Part shown: positions 10,861 through 21,378 of the stretch, piece after piece
Numbering within the stretch: the stretch's first letter is position 1
Layout of the letters: every line of letters starts with the position of its first letter
From: Vesta saturnalis
Taxonomy: Eukaryota; Arthropoda; Insecta; Coleoptera; Lampyridae
Length of the DNA stretch: 64,000 nt
Direction of reading: 5' to 3'
NCBI GenBank assembly: GCA_036346205.1
Contig: JARFJB010000896.1
Span: forward strand, 2,872,001-2,936,000
Position numbers and translations under genes: made by a program
Notes under the pieces: generated by a model
What the model was told of the DNA's origin: nothing
What the model saw: the letters and a program-made list of their open reading frames with translations, nothing else
Database searches by the model: none

Positions 10861-11545
10861 GTTAATCAAATGTCGCAGAAATCGTCAAATAATGAATTCT
10901 ATATCCCCTCCGACGTTAGTTTCAAAAATTTCCCTACGCCAGAGTCCCGTCCGGACTTTCCGCCAATCCTGACCTGAAGACCTTGCAAGGAAGCCGTATC
11001 CGCCTACCGCGGATTCCCTAAAAAACCGCGAGACGCGCTGCTGTACTTGCTACTTGCTTGTCGAACTGTTGCCCCGACCACTTGCTAGTCGTGCGCCGAA
11101 CAGTTCCATTGTCGGCTTACTCCATTCCGTTGACATCTGCGGGTACGTAGATCCGTCGACATTCCTGAAGAATCAAGGAGCCTGACCGCGCGCCAGTCAC
11201 CCTTAATCGCGTTACTTTGCTCCGTCGAGCTGTCGATTGTCGCGTTTGTCAGAATATTGATATTTTGCCGTGGTACACATGCATCATTTGTCGAGATATC
11301 ACGACAACGCCACCTGAAAATCATCTCCATATAACCGAGCTGCTGGTCGATGTACTCTGAGGTAAAAGGCACGTAAGTTTTTATTGCACAACATTACACA
11401 ATACGCAGATTAAACGGTGTTACGCCGGGGTAAGGCGCCTGTAGTCATCTTTAATTTACTCCGGTGGGAAGAGAGGTTATCGCCTTAATTCTTCCACCCC
11501 CCGGAAGACCCATTTACACAGCACAACGGGTTAGTCACAGATTCT
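10861..11545. other. GC-richer, CpG-containing block with a 35-codon frame
   Basis: Base composition changes sharply from the flanks: many CpG and GC-rich words such as CCGCGAGACGCGCTGCTG. An ATG at 10870 opens a 35-codon frame starting MSQKSSNNEFYIPSD and ending at 10977. It has no recognised domain and could be the 5' start of a degraded element protein. A minus frame (11085-11372, 95 codons) has no recognisable motif. The block lies directly 5' of a reverse-transcriptase fragment and may be the 5' part of that element or an unrelated older insertion. Confidence 0.35.
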
Positions 11546-11552
11546 TATGAAA

Positions 11553-12775
11553 CCAATTCATTTTTGGTACAAGCTCTTGGAATCAATCATCAGTAAGCTT
11601 GATCTCAATAAGGCGACTGGCCCAGACGGAATCCCAGCTACTGTCTTAAGGAAATATTTCCCCGAACTAGTACCAGTCCTATCTAAGCTCTATACGATCT
11701 CTATGTCTTCTGGGGAATTCCCTTCATCATGGAAGTTAGAAAATGTTCAACCTATTCCCAAAAAAGGCGATAAGACCGATCCCTCAAACCACCGACCAAT
11801 TGCCATCACTTCCATTTTGTCTAAAATCATGGAAAAAGCCATCAATCAGCAACCGCTCATGTTCCTTGAAACTAACAAACTCCTTAGTGAGCACCAATAT
11901 GGGTTTAGGCAAAGTCGTTCAACAGGTGATCTTCTTTCATATGTAACCCAAGTTTGGAACAATACAGTAGAGCAGTCCGGTGAAACAGTTGTAGTCGGTT
12001 TAGATACCTCAAAGGCATTTGACCAAGTTTAGCATAAGTGTTTACTTGCCAAACTCACCTCGTTTGGGTTAAATGATACGCTTATCAACTGGGTTTCTAG
12101 TTTCCTTAATAAAAGACGAATACGTGTCGTAGTTGATGGCTTTTTTTCAAAAGAAGTTGGAATTAACGCGGGCGTACCACAGGGATCCGTTATAGCGCCT
12201 ACACTTTTTCTGCTGTACATAAATGACCTTATTTCTTCAACAACTAACCCCATCCATTGCTTTGCTGACCATAGCACTCTTCACTGTAGTTCATCTCAGT
12301 CTACTCATAATGATAATCCACCTTCTATGTCAAATCAAGAAATTAAAGTTGAAATGGCAAATTCAATCAACAAAGACATTCAACGTATTCTCGAATGGGG
12401 AAGCAATAATCTAGTTAAATTTAATGCTAACAAAACTCAGTGTTGCCTTGTGTCCGCCAAAAAAGATCGATCATTTCCTGTTGTAAGTATGAATGCCTCA
12501 GTTCTTAAGTTTTCACACTCTATTACTCTGTTGGGTATGACTGTATCTTCAAATCTCTCATGGGTTGACCATCTTCTGTCAGCTACCAAAATAGCTGCTC
12601 GTAAAATAGGCTTTTTGTACAGATCTAAGCAGTACTTTACCTCTCGACAACTCCTTCTGCTGTATAGGGCCCAAATTCGGCCTCATCTGGAATATAATTC
12701 TCACCTCTGTGTTAGTGCTCCCCAATATGCTCTCGATATCGCTGATCGTATTCAAAAGAGAGCGATTAGGCTTTA
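11553..12775 (+). pseudogene. Jockey/CR1-group non-LTR reverse transcriptase, copy 1
   Basis: A nearly continuous RT domain. It begins with KLDLNKATGPDGIPATVL (11594-), then NVQPIPKKGDK, the YGFRQSRST block, and motif A as LDTSKAFDQV (~12005). A TAG follows at 12030-12032. It continues with motif B, INAGVPQGSVIAPTLFLLYI (~12165). The catalytic box reads CFADHST (~12265), so the second Asp of the usual ADD is changed to His. The thumb and C-terminal parts follow (LLGMTVSSNLSWVDHL, LYRAQIRPHLEYNSHL) up to a stop at 12773-12775. The endonuclease domain and the 3' end are absent. Two other fragments of the same family are in the window (20980-21325, and 34806-35457 on the minus strand). Confidence 0.88.
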
Positions 12776-13140
12776 AAAGACCCGTCCTAACAAGGCAAGA
12801 TAAGTGATAAAAGCAAGGAGCACCAGTAACCTGCAGATAAAGGAGTAATCCTGCTGTAAGAAAACCACATCCGTCCTGATCGCTTATTGCGATAACCCAG
12901 ACTTGAGGGAGAAACCCTCATGCAAGTCTACCGTGCCTGAAAAACAAGTTAGTTTATCCCGTACCTGAAAATCTGTAAACCAAATTGTTCCGGAAGGTTT
13001 AAACACCTTATAAGTGCCGTTATTGAACACCATGCCGGTAGCTGCTCGTAACGCAATCGAACCCAGAAGCACAAGGAGTTACTCAACGAGCCCGCTATCC
13101 ACACCCAGAGCATAATAAGCATTCATTTCATACCAAAGAG
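12776..13140 (-). other. GC-richer block with an unrecognised minus-strand frame
   Basis: Composition is less AT-rich than the flanks. A minus frame at 12884-13072 (62 codons, starts MLLGSIALRAATGMVFNN) extends upstream past one stop with sensible-looking residues. No domain is recognised. It could be the remains of an element interrupted by RT copy 1, together with the GC-richer block at 10861-11545. Confidence 0.3.
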
Positions 13141-14150
13141 TTTAATAACTCGCAAAACCACCATTTCTGGATTTAATACAATTTCTGCTAATTAATAAAT
13201 GTAATTAGACTAGATCTTAATGTATCGTAAGTAAGATTCTCCTGTATACAATTATTGTAAATAATTAGTTGAGAAAACGCTGTACATATTAATTCGTTTC
13301 TTAAAATTTACGTTTGTAAATAATTAGAATAGTTCCGATACCGTAGTGTTAAAATCTCGTACGAATTAGAAGATTTGTACGAGGTAAATTATGTGCGAAA
13401 TCGATTTAATTTAGTAAAAGCGTTTTGCATTTCGAAAAACGTAAATATATTAAGTTGGTGAAAATACACATTTCGTATTGAATATTACCATTTCCTAACA
13501 ATCAGAGTTACATTTTATATTGTATGAAATATAAAGTTCATAGAAATTCGAGGGAGACGCATGTGTATAAAGCGAACTAAAATGTGAAAAAAAAACTCGC
13601 ATGCGCATAAGAGTTACTTAAAGTATTGATTTTCGAATTGACCTCGCAAGCGGCGCCGAAACAGAATCAAAAGCGAACCACTCCCTTCTTGAAAGTACAA
13701 GAACCGATTGAGTTAGTCTGAAGAAAATTAAAGTAAACATTTAATTACAGTGAGCGAAGGCGGCTTACATGGGTATTCACATAAAGTTATTTAAGAGTAC
13801 GTGCCCACTCAGGATTTTTCAAATTTGTGTAGTGCGGCGTTGTAAAACATGAGTGTCAGCTAATAGTGATAGAATTTAGATTAGGACGCTGGGCAACGTT
13901 ATTTTTTTTTTCTATAATACCTATTTTGTGTATTAATATCTTGATAATGTTTGGTGGAATCTAAAATATTAATCAATGTTGCAATAGAAATTGCCATGCT
14001 ATTGTACTGTTTCGATTTAATGTTAGTTGTTGGGTTTAAGTGAATTTTGATAAATCGGAATTTCGCATATGCAGAAGATAATATTTTTATTATTACTTGT
14101 ACTTGTATTGCTTACGCAAAAGAAGTAATCGGACGCCCTCTTTTCTCTAT
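13141..14150. other. No gene seen
   Basis: AT-rich sequence with only short, unconvincing frames. It ends at a compound microsatellite. Confidence 0.4.
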
Positions 14151-14168
14151 CTCTCTCTCTCTCTCTCT

Positions 14169-14209
<41 letters not shown>
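14151..14209. repeat. Compound (CT)n(AT)n microsatellite
   Basis: About 9 CT units followed by about 19 AT units. The minus-strand frame 14023-14259 owes its length to this low-complexity run. Confidence 0.95.
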
Positions 14210-14211
<2 letters not shown>

Positions 14212-14289
14212 GTATTCCTTTAATCTTGATCTAGTTATCTGTAGTGTAATTTTGGACATTTATTTACCTTGTCCAAATTAAAAGTACGC

Positions 14290-15092
14290 TGAGTTTATGT
14301 CTACAAATTTTACCGTAATTAACGTCTAAATGCTACGCCATTAGATTTATAGCAACGCGTTGGGTATCATCTAAAAGCATATTCAAATGTTGCATAGACA
14401 GTTATGAGTTAGACGTGTTAAATTTGAATGGGAAATAATGTTTTAGTAATACCCCGATAGAGACAATAAATCTAACTTGATTTGGCTACTGTATTTTAAG
14501 AATTTAAAGTTTCTGTAAATGTGTAACCTGTGAATTTATGATATGGATATATTGCATTAAGGTGCAGAGGAACAATACGTATATATATTTTTGCTTTTGT
14601 AATTAACACAATATTGTACAATGGAAAATTTTATGTATGATCAGAGTCCAATAGGATTGAAATTTATTGAATTTTGCGGAAGCAAATGTTGCGCATATGT
14701 GCACTTTCACAAAAAGTTGAACCTAGACCTGTGTGTTATGTGGAGTGAATATTGAGTCCAATTTGGATGTTCCGAAGAGTTATTAAGATTTTTATAAAAA
14801 TTTCAAGATGGCTGACCGATTGGTCCCAAGTTTTGCATGGATGTCGTTTCCCGCTTTCGTACGGGGTAATGCCGCGCGTTTGAAAATCCTCTGGAGATGG
14901 CTGTTTTGTTTTGACATGCATAAATATAATGGCGTTTTGCAGGGTGGATGCCTAAATGTATATAAGAAAGAGTGATAGCCTGATAGGGTAGAACACAGGC
15001 AGAGACTCGGGATCAGAGTGATACATTTAAGAAAGTATTCGCGCGCATGTGTTTTGTAACGATCTATGCTACTTCTCATTTCGTAAACAATC

Positions 15093-15125
<33 letters not shown>

Positions 15126-15840
15126 GCAAAAACCCATTTTATTTATTTTGAATCAGATGACTACAAAATTTAATTACTTTGCATTCATTACTTCATTAAG
15201 AGTCATTGAGTACACTGGTTATGACTTACTTATTAAGTAGAAAGTTCTGATTTAAATTATAATGATTCATTCATACCTGTGGACCTTTAAACACATTTCT
15301 ATGATAAAAATTTAAATAGTGTTAGATAAGATATATGATTCATACAGGGCGTACTGATCGTTACACGAATTAATACTTTTGTGGTTAAAAATTAACGGAC
15401 CGAATTATTATTTTTACTAGTTGGATGATATTTATTTATTTAAAAATTTAGATAACGTCTCACTACTTTGATTTTATAGGGTGTGACCAATACGTTTACT
15501 GTAACGCATATATTTCAAAATTTCCTTGAGCTATGCATAAATTCATTTTTAACGTTAATTGAACTTAAAGATTTTAAAAATTGAATTGTCGTGTATGTGT
15601 CTGTTGTCTTGGGATTAAGATAGATTTATTAAGAATGTTGTGACTAAATTTAAAGTGAAAGGGTGTTGTACGAATTGAATGTTTAAACTTCAATTGTGCA
15701 CGATTTTGCCGAGTAGGCTACAATTGTATCTTTCACGTTCAAGTAGAATTAATTTAACAATTCGCCTAGGACTATTTATTTCAGAAAATTTCAGATTGTG
15801 GTGGCGCCTAGAGACTATTTTTCCGGGACACTCCATCCCC
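14290..15840 (+). repeat. Unclassified long interspersed repeat, copy B
   Basis: Shares the 5' block with copy C (ATGAGTTAGACGTG / TTTTAGTAATACCCC near 14410-14460 versus 24830-24890). It shares the GAGGAACAATACGTAT block (14567) with 24968, the GAAATTTATTGAATTTTGC block (~14660) with A and C, and the tail GTGGTGGCGCCTAGAGACTA (~15797) with A and D. It is shorter than A and C in the middle, consistent with internal deletion. No coding frame is conserved. Confidence 0.8.
15093..15120. repeat. (TA)n microsatellite, 14 units
   Basis: Short perfect TA tract inside copy B of the unclassified repeat. The corresponding positions in copies A and C lack it. Confidence 0.95.
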
Positions 15841-18391
15841 TCCACCGACGCACCGCACCGCGACACCCACTTAATCATCAGGTTATAGAGCTACATATTG
15901 GTCTGAGTTTTAACTCCTTAAAAAGAAGCCACTCTATGTCCCTTTTCTAAAATTTATCACACACACTCATTTTTCTAGCAACTAGAAAACTCATTTATTA
16001 AGATTAAGTCATGACAATAATAAAGCTTTCCAACGACAAATGTCATACTGTACCATTTTAATTAAATTCAACTCACAAATCTGTGGCTACAGTTGGTTAA
16101 ATAAACACGCATTTACACCAAAAGAACTTTGATCGTCGGAGAGATCATCCTTTAACATGGTGATCTTTTTTATTAACACGTTTACCAAGCTAAAGTGGTG
16201 GAAAAACAGTAATAAAAATATCCACCTATATAATGCAGCATTATCTAAGTCTCAATAATTAAACGTCTTCACACCAACGCTTTCTAAGCATCCGTGTCCT
16301 AATTAATCCCCCAAAGTTTTATCAACGAATAATTTTATTTTCTCATACACCGGACTTAACAAAAAAGAAATTTGTGAATTCTCTGAATTTTATTTTCCAC
16401 TTTAAAGAGATTTATTAAATTATCCTCACTACCTATAACTTTATAAATTTTGTTTAGTAAGTGTGGCGATACACTCACACACTCGTAGGTTTCGATGAGC
16501 CAGTTTGTTATACCACACATTTCAGCGCTGCATGGATACATACAAAACTTTCGTTTAGTATTTCAATATGAGTCCAAAAGTTGAGAAAGTAGAGCGACAC
16601 AGTAAACGCCAAAAGGGAAAAGCCGTGAAGTTTTGCTCATTATAAGAAAACAAGACACTACATAAGCTGCTGAATGCGACACTCACAGCACAATCTTATT
16701 GTAAAATTTTGTTAACTGCAAACGACAAAGTCGTGTCTAAAAAGAAAAATAAGTTTCATTAAAATACATTTATAAACAGACGTGATTTAAAGAGTGGGTT
16801 CTAACAAGAAAATTCCGTAATTGCACTATGTAAAATTATTAGTTTACATGGCTGCAAGTTACAAGTAAAGGGCAGGTGTCTAAAGCGTTATAGCTTCATG
16901 TAGCATGCAGTTTCAACGGTTTTTCCTATATCGATCTATAAAAATTCAATTCATGGAAAAACTTGTTGACAGTTAAAGATATGACGTGTAATAAAAAAAA
17001 GATTTGGCATCCCTTACATTTATCAGGGATTGTTCTTTAAGCTGTTCTCATCATCTCTAGCACTACAGAGGAAAGCTTCTTTCACTGAAAAAATGACGCA
17101 AATTTTAAGTTTCAATTAATTGAGAAACAATTGGAAAGTATAATCAAAAAAATAATTTGTGTTAAAACAATAGTTAAAGGGGAAAGCTTAGTTATACATT
17201 TTCCCTGGTTTATTTAGAGAAATTTGTACTACTGGTTAAAGTTTCTGTTAGTTGTTAATTTAAATTTTGTTATACTTAATATTCTTCCCTAATTTAATTT
17301 TGCTTTACTGTTGAGGATGAATAAATTTTCACTAAGTTTGTTAGAGAAGAGCTTTACGTATTTTCCTACCGTTCAAAAAAAGTTTTACAAAGTCAGTCCG
17401 AGTTCTGACAAGTTTAGAAATAACGATTCATTTTCGATATAATGGCTACTAAAGTTATATCTGTAAAAGTTTTAAGATGCTCACTACACTAAGCATTATT
17501 CTTTTCTAATAGAACGCATTTGTTTTAAATTTACGCTTTGTTCAAACAAACAAAATGTGATTTTCTTAGGTTTTGAAGCACGTGAATTCAAAAGCGTGGG
17601 AAATAATAAGGAAGTTAAATATTTAATTCCTTTTGAGAAGCGGAAAGTAAAAATAATAAATATTCAATTTATATTGTACTGAAAAGCGTTTCTCTTTTAA
17701 ATAAAGATGACAGCAGCGCGTATACGTTTCTTTGGCAGTGAACAGATATTTTCGGAATTTTTACTGACATTAAAGTGAGAGAAGATTTGTTTCATCTAAC
17801 AAGCAATATCAAGTCATAAATACGTTTGTAACATTTAAAGCTATATGCTTATAAAGCTTATAAGGCACAAGGACATACAGTCGAATATAATAAAGAAATA
17901 CAAAAATTAATTTTTTACTAGTAATTAAAATTACATGATCGAAAAATTTTCCTTATTTTGTCGATAAAAGGATTTAATGGGTTTATCCAATTTTCATCAA
18001 TGTACTGGTTAATGGTCTTGTTTCCTAATTTTCGCTTAACAAAATTTTTATCCTCTCTACTTTAAACACGCCCTCTGAATTACCTGAAACTTCAGTCTAC
18101 GATATCAGGAAAGCAGTTTACAAATTGTTTGTTTCCTTCATTCTCAAAAACTTTTAAAGTAACGATGTTATAAATAGGCAACACAAGATACATTTTCATA
18201 GAATCAATAGCACTTTTAACCAACTTTTATACCTATGCCTTTCAATGTCTGCATCGAATTCCTTAATTCTTAATTCTCTTTACAATTATAGATAAATTAA
18301 TCCTTTGCACATAAATGTAAATTTCCACGATTACCCAACATAATTAAAATACTTATCTTTTAGGTATTCAGTTGTATATTTTTAGCTTCCA

Positions 18392-18413
18392 ACCTACATA
18401 TACATATGTAGGT
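18392..18413. repeat. Short perfect palindrome
   Basis: ACCTACATAT, two bases, then ATATGTAGGT: a perfect 10-bp-arm inverted repeat just 5' of a cluster of AAGGT words. Chance is possible in AT-rich DNA. Confidence 0.5.
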
Positions 18414-18487
18414 GTAGAAGGTTACGCATTCCAAGCAGGTAAGATTGGAGACTTTTGTAACGCACCAGAATTCTAATGTCCCATATT

Positions 18488-18635
18488 TCCAAGGTTATCA
18501 CAATTCCAAGGTCCCACCAACTCAAGGTTACGAAAAAAGTAGGTCATGTTTGCACACAACTTACTCAAGGTCGCATATTTCTAAGAATACCACACTGTAA
18601 GGTGTAAAAAATACGAAGGTCACTAACACTCAACA
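18488..18635 (+). promoter_or_regulatory. Cluster of CAAGGT-type words (nuclear-receptor half-site-like)
   Basis: Within ~150 bp the words CCAAGGTTA, CCAAGGTCC, TCAAGGTTA, TCAAGGTCG, GTAAGGTGT and CGAAGGTCA occur in the same orientation. They resemble the extended half-site YCAAGGYCR of FTZ-F1/ERR-type nuclear receptors. The cluster lies ~250 bp 5' of the polymerase remnant. Function is inference, and a decayed short tandem repeat would look the same. Confidence 0.2.
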
Positions 18636-18879
18636 CATTCTCAAGACTATTTGCGCACCCTACCTACTCAGATAGACATTTCACTTTTTCATGGCCTGCT
18701 CATGTAATTTTTTACACTTCTTTGATACCACACTTAGAACCAAATAAAAAAAAGATAATGAATGATATGCTAATATATTTATTTTGTAATCAGTGTGTAT
18801 TATTCAGATATATGATTTTCTCTAGGAATAAAACATTTTGATTTAGTACAAATGCAAAAGGTCCATTCCACTTCTATAT

Positions 18880-20921
18880 CATTACACCTGCGAAGACGTT
18901 GCGAAAGTAATTGAGCGTACGTGCAGTGTGGTGCCCATCGGAGATGCTCCTATAGCAGAATTAAATTCCGCCTGAAATTTCGCATAAACATGCCATAGTG
19001 AATGTGAAGAATATTGATAATTGCTACTTTGCGTGGGCTATTGTATTAGAATTAGTAACACCGACGGGGTTACCACAACCGACGACTTCTTACCCTGATT
19101 TCAGGACGTTATTCAACTGGAACGGTGTAGAATTTCCTGTTAAGCTGACTAACATCTCAACGTTTGAGTCCAACAATAATACCTCCATCAATACTTATGG
19201 ACTGGAGGATACGTTTCGTGATGGTCAACGTATTTCTGAGGTAGTGGGTCCTCTCTACTATACAAGAGCTAAACAACATATTCATATTAATTTGTTGCTA
19301 TTAGTCAGTAATCAAACGGATTATCAGCATTATGTATGGATAAAAAAATTTTCTCATTTACTTAGCAACCAAATAAGTCGACGTAATGGGGCAAAATATT
19401 TTTTGATTCATGTATTTATTACTGAAGAACGTAGGACCAATTAACACGACACGTTTCTCATGACTGTAATTTCGTATACACTAAATCACCTGGCGTAATG
19501 CAAAGAAAAGACAGAACCGGGGAGTTCTATGCGGAAAATGAACTTGCGTTTCGAAACTATCAAAAGCAGATGTTTCTACCCTTCGTAATATATGCAGATT
19601 TTGAAGCGCTATTAACACCGGCAAATACGGCTGAATCCAATGCTGAACAACCGTTCACGATAAAAACGTGTAAACATGAACCACACATTCGGTTATTATA
19701 TTAAGTGCGGTGTAAACGATGCTTGGTCCAAATTAGAACTTTATAGGGGGGTTAATGCCGCGGAGGTATTTATTACACGACTCGAGAGTGATGTGAAACG
19801 GATATATAATGAGCATTTGAAAACTGTTATTCTAACTGACGAATAACTGGTGATACATAAGCAAAATCGTAATTGTGATATATGCGACAAGTTTTTTACG
19901 GATGATCTTACAAATTCCAAAGTATGAGATCACTGCGATGTCACTGGTATATATCGTTGTGCGGCACATTCAAATTGAAATTTAAACTATCAATTACCTA
20001 CATTTATCCCAGTTTTGTTTAGTGGTTATAATGTCCACCTGTTCATCAAACAGTTAGCGAGTGAAACTGAAGAAATTACAATACTCCCTGTTAATAGTGA
20101 GAACTATATAACGTTCGGTAAGCATATTTATGTACACAAATTCATTAATGGTCGCGGCTACAGGGAAAAGAAGTACATCACTTTGCAATTCGTCGATAGT
20201 TGTAGGTTCATGGCGGCATCCTTAGATACTCTATCTCATAATTTATTAGATGATCAATGTAGAGAGGTAAGGAAATATTTTGTTGATGATAATGACTTTA
20301 GCTTAGTTAGAAAGAAAGGTAATTTCCCCTACGCGTACGTGGATAATTTTAATAAATTAGACGATGTCACAGTACCTTCCTAAGACAAATTCTACGATAA
20401 AATGCGTGATGAAAATATATCCGATGAAGAATACTGTCGCGTACTACTGGTGAGGGATGACATATTTAAAATCAGACGTGTTGCTGTTGGCTGACGTGTT
20501 CGAAAACTTTAGGCGGCTATGTATAGACATGTATGGATTAGAACCAGTGCAGTATGTTACAATACCTGGATTGGCGTGGGATGCCATGTTGAAATGTACT
20601 AAACAAGAGTTAGAATTATTGACTGATATGGATATGTACCACTTTTTTAAGAAAGGTATTCGTGGTGGAGTGAGTACTTTTGTTAAGCGAATAAGTATTG
20701 CTTACAACCAGTTTGTCCCAAATTATGATCCTAATCGTCCAAAAGTATTTTTACAGTATTTAGATACCACGAATTTATATGGATGGAGTATGCGGCAATA
20801 CCTACCTCATAATGGGTTAATGTGGTTAACTGGAGAGGAAATTCAAAACTTTGATGTACTGAAAATTAATGATGATGCTGATATTGGGTATGTGCTAGAG
20901 GTAGATATACACTATCGATAA
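18880..20921 (+). pseudogene. Polinton/Maverick protein-primed DNA polymerase B (pPolB), truncated and frameshifted
   Basis: At least four pieces in different frames align in order with the N-terminal half of a Polinton-type family B DNA polymerase. The amino-terminal region has KHAIVNVKNIDN (~18985), ISINTYGLE-like residues, PLYYTRA and HINLLLL. The exonuclease domain begins with FVIYADFE (~19588, both Exo I acidic residues kept). The Exo II motif reads FSGYNVHLFI (~20020), where Asp is expected at the Asn, which would disable proofreading. The polymerase side carries YLKSDVLLLADVF and, at ~20757, the palm motif YLDTTNLYGWSM with its Asp kept. The frame stops at 20921. Just after it a non-LTR fragment replaces the rest of the palm, so the catalytic DTD box is gone. 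The enzyme would copy the element by protein priming. Confidence 0.87.
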
Positions 20922-20979
20922 CTCCTACAGTTATCTTCGTCAGGAGCAATATTATGTTTGAGAACTGTTACAGATGTTG

Positions 20980-21325
20980 AATCAAAAATGTTTGCTATAC
21001 GTAAATGGTCTTATTTCTTCAATGACTAACACGCTCCATTGTTTTGCTGACGACAGCACTAATCATTGTAGTTCAACTCGGTCTACTCATAATAGTATTC
21101 TACCTTCTATCTTAAATCGATCGATGCAATTCGTTGGGTCCTACAACATAAGATCGATCATTTTTCCTGGTGTTCATGGGTTAGGTATTAAGTTTTTCGA
21201 CACCATTAATATACTGGGAATGACTGTATCTTCAATTAAATCATGGATTGACCATCTTCTGTCAACTACTAAAACAGCTGCTTGTAAAATGAGCTTTTTG
21301 TACAGATCTAAGTAGTGCTTTACCT
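20980..21325 (+). mobile_element. Jockey/CR1-group non-LTR fragment inside the Polinton remnant
   Basis: Encodes a shortened piece of the same RT as 11553-12775. It has VNGLISSMTNTLHCFADDST, here with the FADD box intact, then jumps to INILGMTVSSIKSWIDHL and MSFLYRSK. The region between is deleted. It directly follows the last readable codons of the Polinton polymerase, so it post-dates that element. It ends close to a perfect hairpin at 21339. Confidence 0.85.
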
Positions 21326-21338
21326 CTCGAACACTCTT

Positions 21339-21378
21339 CCTACTAAAGTAGCAACTTTGGAGTTGCTACTTTAGTAGG
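21339..21378. repeat. Perfect 18-bp-arm hairpin
   Basis: CCTACTAAAGTAGCAACT, loop TTGG, then the exact reverse complement. There are no mismatches. It lies 13 bp after the end of the non-LTR fragment and is followed by six T. Confidence 0.95.

Larger units (their letters stand above)
15841..18879. other. No gene recognised; 3 kb upstream of the Polinton polymerase remnant
   Basis: AT-rich. The only frame of note is 16356-16541 (minus, 61 codons), without a recognised domain. If the Polinton continued leftward, its other genes (integrase, ATPase, protease, capsid proteins) would be expected in this or a neighbouring region. I could not identify any of them on either strand. Confidence 0.35.
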
